From positions 253,085 to 317,084 of the forward strand of contig MNCI01028261.1 in NCBI GenBank assembly GCA_015680685.1: 64,000 nucleotides of DNA, read 5' to 3'. Below, one piece after another: positions 23,280 to 34,258 of the stretch (position 1 is the stretch's first letter; the number at the start of each line of letters is the position of its first letter). The stretch is from Gnetum montanum (Eukaryota; Streptophyta; Gnetopsida; Gnetales; Gnetaceae). The notes under the pieces were generated by a model that was not told where the DNA came from, searched no databases, and was given only the letters and a program-made list of their open reading frames with translations. The position numbers were made by a program, and so were the translations under genes.

Positions 23280-24390
23280 ATGGTCCTATGATGACATATT
23301 GTTAGCTTGCTTGGGCAAAACCAAAGCTAGCATAGTCCTTGAACAAGTTCATGAGGGTGTATGTTAAGGACATATAGGATCTAGAGTTATGCCTACTAAG
23401 ATTAGGCCACTTGGATATTACTAGTTCTATATGGAAAATGATTTCCTATAGAAGGTCAAGATCTATGAAACTTGTTAATGGAATAGCAACTTGATACATG
23501 TGCCACCAAATGAGTTACATATCACTCAGATAACTTGTGGGGGTTGGATATCATTGGACCTATAATGCCTAAGTCTTATGTGGGACATAGTTTCATCATC
23601 ATTGAAACCAAATACTTTACAATGTGGGTTGAATCTATTCCCCTAAGGAAGGCAACATCTCAACAAGTTTGTAGATTTATATTGGATAATGTAATAGCTC
23701 ATTTTGGCATACTTATGACCATAGTCACAATTAATGGACCATAATTTAGCAACCATGAAATGAAAATTTTTTTCATGAACTAGGTATTAAACATTTCTTT
23801 TGGTCACCATACTACCTCCAAGCTAATGAACAAGTTGAAGCTAGTAATAAGGACATCTTAAACTTGCTTAAAAATATGCTAAATAATAGTAGATGTAAGT
23901 GGCATAATCAACTTATCCATGCACTTTGGACCTATCAAACAACCTATCGAACCATAATTGGTGTAACTCCATAGAGCTTGGTTTATGGTTTTGAAGATAT
24001 TTTTCCTCTTGAATTGTAGGTTCCATCACTTTGAGTGGCTCTATGGAACTTCATCAATGATGAAAAAAATCAGGAACTATGTATCATGAACTTGGGCTCT
24101 ATGTAAGAGCAATGAGTATGAATTCTTCCTTACATCAAGTGATATGAGGAGAGGCAGAAACAACATTACCACCATGACTTAAACACACAAAAGATCAAAA
24201 AGGAAGACATGGTTCTCAAAGCTTCTAGTGATCATGCAAACAAATTCTCAACTAATTGGGAAGGACCTTTTTTAACCATCAAGGCCTATGGTAATGGACC
24301 CTTAACAACAGTAGACATGGATGGAAATGAATTGGCCAATTTAGTCAATCATTCCTATATAAAACTTTAGTATAGCTAACACACCTTCTT
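23280..24390 (+). pseudogene. Integrase of the Tat/Ogre element
   Basis: A HEGVC-GHIG zinc-finger half (about 23348) leads to the core WGLDIIGPIMPKSYVGHSFI (about 23538-23600, first catalytic Asp present). Next comes YFTMWVESIPLRKATSQQV, then VTINGP, where the second catalytic Asp of the usual TDNG is replaced by Ile. The C-terminal NWEGPFLTIKA and VDMDGNEL blocks (24255-24340) are the usual end of a gypsy polyprotein. Broken by a few stops and frameshifts, it retains two long open pieces. Confidence 0.78.
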
Positions 24391-25689
24391 TATAAGTATC
24401 AACATCAACATCCACAAGCACAATGACCAATAGTAAGTGAGTTAGTATTCCTTTCTTCACCTACTTTTACATAACAAATGGATTGAAAAACTTTGTAACA
24501 TCTATAACAGAAGATGTATATCCCTTTAAGTGTAGCAATTATGACCTTTGATAGTCTAGTTTGCTAATTCTTTCATGTAGCCCTATGCATTACATTGTGA
24601 AAACATGCATTCTTTGTCTTGTTTTTTTGTTCTCTTGGAGTTTTTCTTACAAAATAAAGCTTGGAGTCATCACAAAGGTGAAACTCAATATGGTAGAAAG
24701 CTATCATGTGATTTTGATGTGTAAGATTTGGTGAGTTTGTTCTATTGTTTCCAAGAGTGCTTACTCAAAATCACTTTTGTTATTTCTTCTTAAGCTAAAA
24801 CCCATAGCTTGATTAAAACCTTTCTTGTCATAAATGACAAGGATGACCTATGTTGGATACTCATACATTATGGCCATGTCACATCTCCTTTATCATGCTC
24901 CACCATCAAGTCTATTTAATGTAACACATCTTATTCAATGGAAAAACCAAATCAAATCTAGCCTTGGTAATGAAACCTAATGAAGGTTTTATTCCCCAAA
25001 AAGAAGGGGAAGCAAACTACCAAGAAGTAAAACTACCAATGAAGAGTAAAAGATAAATCAATGGCTTAAAACATGTAAAGGGAGGAGCCTAATGACCAAA
25101 AAAACTTTGAAGTGAGGTGCTGGTTCCTCAAAAACATTACCAAGCAACTGACATTTCAAAGCATGAAGTGTAAAGATCTGATTGATCATTCAACATGTTA
25201 GTGCCATATTGTAGCCATGATGTCAACCTATGGAAATAATTATTAATCTTCATGCCCATTTCTTGATGACCAAATGTAATTGGAAACTTTTGTCATCTCA
25301 TCATAACCTTATCTCATTATCACAAGCACTCTTTGGCATGTTTTGACACTATAGGATCAAGTGTGGAAAGGAAATATTGATGATGGACTTGTAGTGGTGT
25401 TTTGTATTCTTTGTCAATTTCTCTTAGGTTAATTCTCCAAACATCAACAACAAGGGACCAATGAAACATCAACTAGAAAATACACGTTGTAACTTGTAAC
25501 TTTCACCACCCAACTTTAGGCAAGATTTCATTATAAATGTAAGGTTTGTATCCCATGAGCTACAATCTTCCATACTTTAAATTTTTAGGATTAAAAAATG
25601 CCTCATAAGTTGCTACTACATCACTTCACAAGTGGAAAAGTGGTATTATGTCTATATAGGAACTTGTAAAGGCTAAAAATGCCTTGGAG

Positions 25690-26060
25690 ATTACCAAATT
25701 TGGCATTTTCATGGGTTTTCTTTGGGGTATAGGCTCAACTACGTTGGAACCACCTACCCCTAGTGTAGCTAGTGTTGGATTTTCATTTTTAAAGAAAAAC
25801 CTAGTGTAGTCCTCACAAAACCCAATGTAGCTACATACATCCAACATTGGAGTTGTTGGGTTTTTCATTTTCCTGGTAGTGGCCAACATAGACATGCCAT
25901 TTTTCTAGTGGTGACAACATGGCTAGCATAGTCATCATGGATTTCCAGTAGCAACAGTATGGTCAACGTAGTTATCACATTTCTAGTAGATGCAACAAAT
26001 GCTAACATAGTCCTCTAAGGTCAATGTAGTTGAGGTGAAGCCCAACGTAGTAACAAAAGT
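25690..26060. repeat. Cluster of CAACGTAG / CTACGTTG palindromic motifs
   Basis: Motifs of the type CTACGTTGGA, TGTAGCTAG, CAATGTAGCTACAT, CCAACATAG, GCTAGCATAGTC, GTCAACGTAG and CCCAACGTAGT recur every 25-60 bp. They resemble the core of the 17400-20110 array. Just downstream are TATA-like boxes, so the cluster may be the enhancer part (U3) of an LTR. Confidence 0.5.
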
Positions 26061-26228
26061 TCATATACTATTTATAGTATGTAGATGGATTTTGATGGCC
26101 TTGGTGCATTAAAATTTTCATAAACGGTCAAGTATGCTAGAAATCATAGCTATTACACCCACAAATAAACACCAATCTATTAGCAATCATGGTAGTAATT
26201 TGTAGCATGAAATTAGCAATCTAAAACC

Positions 26229-26236
26229 TATAAAAG
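26229..26236 (+). promoter_or_regulatory. TATA box of a presumed LTR
   Basis: TATAAAAG in a locally GC-richer setting, 170 bp past the CAACGTAG cluster and 450 bp before an AATAAAG polyadenylation-like signal. Confidence 0.35.
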
Positions 26237-27377
26237 CCAAACTTGAACATAATATTCATGTTCCAAACATTCTCCTGGTAATTTCTGAAAAACATTTTGG
26301 TTCCAAAACATATTTTTCTTTTTGAACATTACAACCACCCATACCACCACAACCTTAAGCATTTAAAACCTATTTTAGCATTTGTAAGACTTTTGGGAAG
26401 TAATTGGAATCTACCTACTAGAGACTCTTAGCATAGTTCCATTACCACCAAAGTCAAACACCATTGTGCACACCATTAACATCCAAAAGTCGTATATTTG
26501 AGCAAAAATCAACAAGAGGCTTTCAATGATTGGGGTTGGGAAGTACTTAAATCATGGAGTTTAATTGCAAAACACAACCTATAGACTCCAACAAGCTTCA
26601 AGCTTCATCTAAACAAACTTCTTGTGTATTTAAGCACATAATCAGCACCTTTTCAAACTCTAAACATTGAGCATTTTTGCTATTTTAATAAAGGTTTTAG
26701 TTCATTTGTAGTGCAAATTTAGTTTCAAGATTAATTTTGTGTTTTATATATTTTCATTCGAATCTACAATTCCAGTCCTACTTCCATTTCTATCTACATT
26801 CCCTAAGTCCCTAGGTGATTGACCAAACTATCTAGGGCACCTTGAATCCTATTTCTCAAAGGCCCTTAGGATCCAAGGTTAGGCTATTTCACCTAGGATT
26901 TTCAATTCTTCTAGAGACTAAATTTTCCAAGCACCAAAGTTAACTTTTGAATCTCAGCTGTTAGGTCTAAGGTTTCTTTCTTAAGACATAAACATTCAGA
27001 ATTAAGCGTTGTAATCTTTTCTCCTTTTCATGTAAGATTGATTTCATTTTAAAGCATAAATTTTAAAAGAAAGTAACTTCATTATAAAGAAACTCATATC
27101 TTTCTTCTAAGAAGATTTCATCTTTCTCATCTAAATTATGAGATCATTGATCCTCATGGATTCTTGATTTGCTAAGTTAAGACATAGATAATCAAAATCT
27201 TTGGATGCATACCTTAGAGTTATTTTTTTTATCTAGGTCAATTTTAATGTTGTTAGTCCTATTTCCTTACTAAAATTTTCTTCATGTGACTTGCATTTAA
27301 AAACTCTCTCGAAGGTCAAATGGCCTCTTCCAATGCATATCCAACATTGTGCAGAGGAATGAGTATATTATTTACTT

Positions 27378-27509
27378 TTACCTTTGTAGTATAACTATTT
27401 TTATATAACTTTTCAAGATAAATTCGATGAAGAATATCAATCTAGTTCTCCAATTAGAAGAGTTGAATCCATTAGCTATTGGTGGGCTGGTATTAGTTAT
27501 CCCTTCCAT
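27378..27509 (-). pseudogene. Start of a copia gag (element CB, minus strand)
   Basis: The minus-strand ATG at 27509-27507 opens MEGITNTSPPIANGFNSSN and runs on to WRTRLIFFIEF. This matches the usual copia Gag start, in which a short leader is followed by a G-x-N-Y-x-x-W-K-x-R-M pattern. It is about 45 nt downstream of the primer site. The frame ends at 27378 and sequence to the left no longer resembles Gag, so the element is truncated there. Confidence 0.6.
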
Positions 27510-27551
27510 GTTCACTCTTGATATGTTGAAACTATAACTTGAGAGTACCAA

Positions 27552-27563
27552 GCTTTGATACCA
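27552..27563 (-). other. Primer binding site of copia element CB (tRNA-iMet type)
   Basis: On the minus strand TGGTATCAAAGC follows the LTR end by two bases. It differs from the plant iMet primer site TGGTATCAGAGC by one base. Confidence 0.75.
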
Positions 27564-27565
27564 TT

Positions 27566-28663
27566 TAAGGATTGAGAACTTATAAAGGGGATGAAAAAGT
27601 TTCCTAATTAAAATTACTAAAACCAAAAAAATCAAACATAATTTTTATGTGGTTCCCCAACATGGATAGTCGACACTTGGTGGGTAGAATCCATGCACAT
27701 CTCCCAACTTTGTTAATTCATAAATGTGTTTTGAAGGGTACCATAACCTTTACAAGATTTGAGCTCTACTCTATAGTGTTTTATCATTGTGAAAGTACTT
27801 AATATTTCAAGGTTCCAACAAGATTAAAATGTGATTTGAAGGATCCCACAACCTTTACAAACATGAGCTCTGCATTGGAGTGTTTTGTTGCTTTAAAATC
27901 ATTCAACCTCCTACGGTCTTGACAAGTTCAATGAAGATGTCTTTCTACAAGAAGCACATCAACCCTATAGGGCTACAAAGAAAGAAAGAAAAAGATCAAG
28001 GAGAGATTATAACTTGATTTACAAAGTCCTTGCAATGAGACTTAATTCAACTAATGCATACAAATGATAATACAATGAAGGAAAAATACAAAACTTCTTT
28101 GAGTAGCATTGGATAGATTTAACAGTGAACAATTTTTCATAATTCCCAAGAATTCTACTTAATCTTATATCCTTTGAGTTTTCAAAAATTCCTTGGAATT
28201 CATACAATTGCTATTAAATAGCTAGTTTGGATGTCTACTTCAAGGATGAGATATCTAACTACAAAAAGCCTCAAAGCAGGAGAGATGTCTACTTAGAAAT
28301 GTGGACATCTACACATAGATGTCTACCCATAGATGTCTATCTTTGGATGTAGACGTCTACTATCAAATTAATACATATACTCTAGAAGATCATATTAACT
28401 TATGGAGCATTCCTTTGTCATTTGGCATCTTGATAGTCCTTGGAACATCTTCATTTAACTTGTAGACTCCATTTGAATTATACCTCTCATCATTTCTTCT
28501 TAACTCTCATAATTACATCTTAACATAGCTCTCATTCTAGCTTAGGTTTCCTTTTGAATTATTAACACTATATTCTTCTTCTTGGTCCTACAATACTACA
28601 ATCACAAACACATTTATACATTTTCTATTTTCTCTAAGGTTTTGGCATACCAAAAGTTAGACA
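27566..28663 (-). repeat. Copia LTR in reverse orientation (5' LTR of CB)
   Basis: Read on the minus strand it begins TGTCTAACTTTTGGTATGCC at 28663 and ends AAGTTCTCAATCCTTA at 27566. These are the same ends as the CA and CC LTRs (TGTTGACCTTTTAGTATGTC ... GTTCTTGATCCTCA). It holds the family's AGATGTCT/AGACATCT cluster (28225-28365) and the repeated AGCTCnnnnnTnGAGTGTTTT / GTTGTGGGATCC blocks. Length about 1.1 kb. It faces the CA LTR head to head across 170 bp. Confidence 0.75.
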
Positions 28664-28833
28664 CCTTGTCAATACAAAAATCTATCAATAATATTATAGC
28701 AAAGGTTGAAAAAGTGTGGGATTTAGTAGATGAATAATTTTCAATCACATTAAAGATATTAAAAGAAAAGATACATAAAGAATTTATTAAATAAAAAGAT
28801 AGAAAGAAAAATAAGAAAACTAGACATGAAAAG
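28664..28833 (+). pseudogene. Fragment of G4 gag stranded between two copia LTRs
   Basis: One frame reads INNIIAKVEKVWDLVDE and then a Lys-rich run, which would continue after the CA insertion with YKYKVKAIIVE at 35303. That fits a single Gag-like frame split by the copia element. The sequence is too short to name a domain. Confidence 0.3.
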
Positions 28834-29877
28834 TGTTGACCTTTTAGTATGTCAAAACCTTTAAAAAATGAAGAATGTAGATTGTATGTATGCAATGATA
28901 ATTTTGTAGAGACATGAACAAGAACTTTACATGGAGATATGAGATTTTAAGAAATGAGATCTATGTTAAGATGTCAAAATGAAAACTACATGGACAAGAT
29001 GAGAGCATGGATGAAAATTGAATATACAAGCTAAACTAAAATGTTTTGAAGACTGCTAAGGTGTCAAATTGATAAGGAAATGCCTTAGACTCCAAAGTGC
29101 AAACATTAAGTAGGCATCTTTAGAAAATAGTAGGCATCTACAAGAAACATCTTTGTTTTTCAAATATAAATCTCTCTTGCATTAGGGGCTATCTCAGGTT
29201 AATGTATAAACTTCAAAGTAAACATTTATATTAGCTTTTTTATAGACATTGCATAAATTCCAAGGAGTTTTCAAAAACTTCAAGGCTATAAGACAATGTA
29301 AAAATCTTGGAAATTTAAAAGGAACTATTGATAGAAAGGTTCATCATTAGCAACTCAAAGTGAATTTTTTTTGCTCTTCATTGTAACATCATCTACTTAT
29401 TATGATTGTATTTAGCTTCAAGTACAAGGATCTGTAAATTTAGCTACACTCTTTCCTTGTTCTTACTTGTAGCCTTGTGTGTTTGATGTGCTTCTTGTAA
29501 GAAGACATCCTTGTTAAGCTTGTTGGGATCCTACAGGATTAAGTGATTTTGCAACATCAAAATACTTTGATGTGGAGCTTAATTTTATAAAGGTTGTGGG
29601 ATTCTCTAAACTACATTTTGAGTTTGTTAGGACCTTACGAGGCTAAGTAGTTTTGCGATGATGAAATAGTTTAGAGTCGAGTTGAAAGCTTGTACAAGGT
29701 GTGATGTTCTTCAAACCAAATTTTGAAGAAATAAAGTCTAGAGGTGTGCATGAATTCTATCCTCCATGTGTGAACATAACAAAGTTTGGGAATCATATAA
29801 AATTTTTGTGTTTTGTGGCTAGAGAAATTTTTAATTGGGAAACTTATTCAAGCCCCTTTCTAAGTTCTTGATTCTCA
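28834..29877 (+). repeat. 5' LTR of CA
   Basis: It begins TGTTGACCTTTTAGTATGTC and ends TTCTTGATTCTCA two bases before the primer site. A TATA-like GGCTATAAG lies near 29283. Around 29106-29150 are remnants of the AGATGTCT-type motif (TAGGCATCTTTAGAAAA). It matches 34259-35297 along its length. Confidence 0.8.
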
Positions 29878-29879
29878 TG

Positions 29880-29891
29880 TGGTATTAGAGC
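29880..29891 (+). other. Primer binding site of CA (tRNA-iMet type)
   Basis: TGGTATTAGAGC, one transition from TGGTATCAGAGC. Confidence 0.85.
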
Positions 29892-29933
29892 CTAGTACTC
29901 TCAAGTTCATGCTTCAAATTTTAAAAGTGAACT

Positions 29934-31850
29934 ATGGAGGAGACATCCTACATGAAGCCACCAATGTCTGATTGGTTTGACTTTTCATATTGAAAGGAAA
30001 GGTTGAAATAATTCTTCAATTCTATAGAATTTGAGTATGGGAGTCAATCCTTGAAGGCTACACATATCCCATCGATAGTGCCTTAAAAAGCTCTCAAGCA
30101 ATGGAACAAATGGACCGCTGAAGAAAAAGATAAGTTTATGTACGACTCTAAAGATAAAAATGGTTTCTATTGTATATTAAATAAATTATAATTTAATAGA
30201 ATAACTAGGTGTAAGACTACTAAGGAAATATGGAAAACCTTAGAAGCTACTTATAAGAGTACGTTTATAGTTAAACAATTACAACTCTTAGTATTGTAAA
30301 TCAAATACAACAAGCTTAGAATGAAGGAAGAAGAAAATATTAAGGATTAATTCTATAGGGAAAATGATCTAGTTGTAGCTATTAGGGAAATGATAAAGGA
30401 CTTGCCTAAAAGTGATGTAATTATAAAAATGATTAGAACATTATAGCCTGACTTCAGATCTAAGGTTACTACTATGGAAGAAATTAGAGATGTTTTGGTT
30501 CTTAAATTTGAGGAACTTCAAAGTGCTTTGATTACTTATGAGATGAATATCATAAGTGAAGGAGTGATAAAGTAAAAGCCTATTATTCTAAAATCATCAT
30601 AAAAAAAAAGTGCAAGTTGAACAAGAAATAAATAGTGAAGACAAAATAGCTCTGTTATCAAGAAGAGTTGAAAGACTTCTTGCAAGGAAATGGAGAAGCT
30701 TCAACCAGCCAAGACCCAATCAATCGATAGGTAAAGAGAAAGGTAAACATTCAAAAAATAATAATTTTGATGCATTTTCCATAGAATATTAGGTATGTGA
30801 TGGAAGAGGCCATGTGGCCTCAGAATGTCCTAGAATTAACAGGTTGCAATGAAAAGATGAAAATGAGATGAATCGAAAAAGATAAACTTTTGCACTAGAT
30901 AGGATGATAGAGAACAAAGTGAGGAAGAGCTAGGTAATACTACAAAGGGTTCACATGTCATCTGCATGGCTCTCACAGATGATGATTGCAAAACTAAAGA
31001 TGAGAACCAAGTAATTGAAATTCATGAGAAAAGGTATGATCTTTTGTACAATGAATTATTATTCTTCCAAAATATTTGTATAAAGCTAAAGAAGGTAGTG
31101 AAAGAAAAATATCAAGATTTTTCTATACTTAATACAAGATATTTAGACCTCTTACAAAAAAAATTCAAACCTAAGGGTTGAGAATAAGAATCTAACCTTG
31201 TCTTGTAAGTAGATGAAAAAGAAACTTACAAATACCAAACTACTAAATGAAAGACTAGTTAAAGGGAAAGAATCATTTTGCATTGTGTTGGGACAAGGAC
31301 AAAGTCCACATGATAAAAGTGGGTTGCTACCAATAAAAAAAACATCAACATAAATTGCATCCAAATAAGAAACTACTTCAAGGAGTGAAGTGTCAACTAG
31401 CACTATGTCCAAATAAACAACAGCTTCAAGGTTTGATCACTTTAACCAAAATAAAAGGATTAGATGTTACAATTGTAATAGATTTGGGAATAAGTAATGG
31501 GATGGTAATTTCAAATATTATCACATGAATACTTGGTTATATCATAAGACTTCTTGGTCTTACCAAAATGCACCTAGAAAGGAAGTCTTGTAGGACAAGA
31601 AAAAATGAAGGATAAATCAAAAAGGCAAGAAGAAAAAGAAGGTGTGGAGAATTAACTGAAAGGAAGAAAGTGAAAGAACCTTTGCCAAAAGTTTTGTGAA
31701 AAGGAGCCAACCATTAGAAATAGAAGAAATTTGTATGAAAGGAGGAACTTCAAAAAAAGAACCTTATTCACAAGCTCCTTAGAAATCCTCATCTCCATCA
31801 GCAAGAAAGGTAAGTAGAGGTAAGTCCTCATCTTATTTAGATTTTTTTTT
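29934..31850 (+). pseudogene. Copia Gag (UBN2 family) of CA
   Basis: The start at 29934 (MEETSYMKPPMSD) lies 43 nt past the primer site. The UBN2 core follows: LKQWNKWTAEEKDKF, CKTTKEIWKTLEATYKS (about 30213-30262), MKEEENIKD, LPKSDVIIKMIRTL and LVLKFEELQSALITYEMN (about 30495-30548). A decayed CCHC knuckle reads GRGHVASECPRINR (about 30803-30845), with its first Cys replaced by a stop-Val-Cys shift. The region then has the MALTDDD block and a coiled-coil-like stretch (31020-31180). Gag builds the particle and binds RNA. Stops are few and mostly TAG. The last part (31440-31850) is Lys-rich and matches the same position in CC (YHVNTWSYHDS). Confidence 0.8.
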
Positions 31851-31859
31851 AAAATGATA

Positions 31860-32139
31860 ATCCATGGAATTTGTCCCCTAATCCTTTCCTTACTGAGACA
31901 TCTACCTATAGATGTCTACCATTAGAGTCTACTAATAGTCATTTACATCATGAGTTAGATGTCTATTAGAGTTTTAAATAGATGTAGCATAGATTTCTAT
32001 CTTTTCATAAAAAACCATTGATGGCTATGATTACATAAAGCCAACACTTCATTTTCCCTCACTTTTCTATATCCAAGCATCAACAACTGAGTGAAGATGA
32101 CTATGACTTCTTCAATAGTGATGATTTATGCATCTTCTC
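31860..32139. other. Spacer with AGATGTCT motifs between gag and the second ORF of CA
   Basis: GACATCTACCTATAGATGTC (31899-31918), TAGATGTCTATTAG and neighbours form a small cluster of the same octamer that marks the LTRs of this family. CC has a similar internal cluster at 60465-60545. Confidence 0.45.
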
Positions 32140-33805
32140 TTAAATTAATGGCTCACAAGAAGATTGTGATGTCTAAGGATCATCCTAGAAGGAATATGAA
32201 GTTGAATGAAGCATATTCTAGCATTGCAAATTCTTATACTCTTGAGTTTTGCTACACCAATGCTTAGCACAAATTTGAGATAACTTGTTCTATTACTATT
32301 GTTTCTAAGAGATCCATTTGTTTTTAGCACCATCATTAGAAGGAACTTACGAAATTTTTTCAAGTTTTAAATTTGGTGTCCTTTATTTCTATGAAATTTT
32401 GTATCCTTGATATTCTCACTAGGGAATTTTATAGCAACATTATAATTTTAAATGCTAGTAGTGGTGCTTTCACTTCCATTGTTAGGAAATTGTTGATTGA
32501 AGTCACCCCACAAGTTGTTAATTCCATCCTTGAAATTTCCAATTTTGATGTACATAGGATCATAATTCATTCCATGAATAACATTTTCACAAATGGTGTA
32601 ATCCTTTTTTTTCACAATATTTTTTTTATGATTTCTTTAGGAAATCTGTGTCCATGTGTAGTGGAAAATTTCTTAGGAGTCAGAGTCAGATGGCTTTAGA
32701 TGCTTTCATCCTCTATCTCATTGTTTTGTATAATATTATTGTAAATGGGGCAAGTTACAACTATTTTTTTTAGCCAAAACCTTTTTTCTTTATTGTTTAC
32801 TGACTGGGAAATCATTAGACTTGGACCATATCCTATGTAGAGACATGTTAGGTCTCTTGACCAAGGAGAGAGTATATGATTATCCTCATCTCATTAGTTT
32901 GTTAATCCATTATCAAGGTGTTTTCATTTCTAATATGATTTTTATTAAAGGTAAGAGAAAGCTTAGTGAGTATCTAAAGAAGAGGATCTCCACCCACATT
33001 AATGCTATAGAAACTAGAACTAGGCCTTAGAAGTCAAGGAAGAAAGGATATGCATCACAACCTTGAACCTTAGTTGAGAAGGTCCAAATTAGTTAGTGGA
33101 TAGATGAGATCCACTCTTAAGAAGCTACTCAAGCCTTTTTCTCTTATTATTAGGGTTATTGGTAGAAACATCACTTATGTTTGCATCAAAATGAATGTAG
33201 CTAGAGTGCCTCTTCATCTAAATGGATATCAATTTGAGGAGATCACCGCTTCTTCCATATCAACTAGTGAGGAGGATTGTCCAACTTCAACTAGATATTT
33301 GATAGCTACTAGATCATCTTGAACATATGACTTGAGAAATGCAGCTAATTCTGAGGAGCTTGATATAGCACCCACACATCTCCAAGGAGAGATTCCTAAT
33401 CCTATGCATTCTAGACTAGTTCTAGCCCTTATGGCGATGATCCATAAATGGTTGAGTAGTAGTCTATGGAGTGCATCTTCAGAACTTTATTTTAGTGAAG
33501 GCTAGATGATTCGATCACATATCAAAGAAGGGTACTTCCTCCTCCTCTCAGTAGGCTCCATCTCATTGACCCACTTCATCCCAATTTTAGATGAAGCTTC
33601 ATCATAGGAGAGCTCCTATCCACATTCCATCATCAAATGATGACAATGAGCAACATGCTTCTAGCACTAGTGCCAACATCAATAGTGACCATGTTGAGGA
33701 AGAGACATGCCAATCCTCTTGTGTAGTAGTTTCCTTTGATGATGAGTTTGATGAGGCTATTGAGGTCAATGAATATATTATCTTGTTAGTTCCTTCTTTT
33801 TAGTA
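32140..33805 (+). pseudogene. Extra ORF of CA, resembling a plant repeat-associated 'putative plant transposon protein'
   Basis: Frames at 32140-32699, 32821-33030 and 33591-33803 give protein-like text with moderate decay. The stretch ILTREFYSNIIILNASSG (about 32410-32464) then KLLIEVTPQVVNSILEI resembles the pattern 'V-R-E-F-Y-x-N-L ... G-x-x-x-x-x-T-P-x-x-I-x-x-x-L-G-I' of a domain found in many plant repeats. The segment RDMLGLLTKERVYDYPHLIS (about 32836-32895) resembles its second half. The end is acidic and Ser/Asp-rich (SSNDDNEQHASST). The position, between gag and the 3' LTR, is where some plant elements keep an extra or env-like ORF. It has none of the DDE, RT or RNase H signatures. 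The family name is a guess from pattern; role unknown. Confidence 0.4.
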
Positions 33806-34258
33806 ATGTTTAGAAAGAGGAAGAGTTTTATGAATTTATGGATTTTGTGGGTAGTTGTATATGGATACATGGATATGGACTTATATGAACAACATGCAAT
33901 GATCTTTTGGCCTTTGTGTATGATGGTGGATAGCTTATGGTAGTTTTATTGCTATTGATCATGTTTATGTATATGGATAGTTGGTTTTTATTAGTAGCAT
34001 GATATATTATGAGACAAGTTTGACATTTGGAAAATTTATGAATACTTCCTTGTGCTATTTATTTTTCCTTAAATTAATTATCTTGAGCCTTTTATCCCTA
34101 TTCCAATGTTACCCTCAACTGCCATTGGAATTTATAACTCTTAAATGATTTTATTATTTATCATTTAACTTATGTCCTATGAATGGTACTAACCCATTTT
34201 CTTAAGTTTTGAACATCACCAAAAAGTGGTGGTGGGCGGGGGGTATGGGGGGATGTAT
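33806..34258 (+). other. 3' UTR and polypurine tract of CA
   Basis: AT-rich with repeated ATATGGATA motifs, then AAAAAGTGGTGGTGGGCGGGGGGTATGGGGGG (34221-34252), a purine/G tract directly before the LTR. The CTTAAGTTTTGAACATCACCAAAAAG block just before it recurs in CC at 61917-61942, so both elements share the 3' end. Confidence 0.6.

Larger units (their letters stand above)
24391..27377. other. 3 kb noncoding, probably 3' region and LTR of the Tat/Ogre element
   Basis: There is no pol-like coding after the integrase. Purine-rich tracts occur at 25000-25015 and 25076-25090. At 25690-26060 a cluster of ACTACGTTGG / CCAACGTAGT-type motifs repeats, resembling the array upstream of pol. A palindrome CATACTATTTATAGTATG lies at 26066-26084. 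A TATAAAAG box at 26229-26236, an AATAAAG at about 26690 and pyrimidine-rich sequence beyond fit a U3-R-U5 layout. I could not pair it with a second LTR, so its limits are unknown. Confidence 0.4.
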
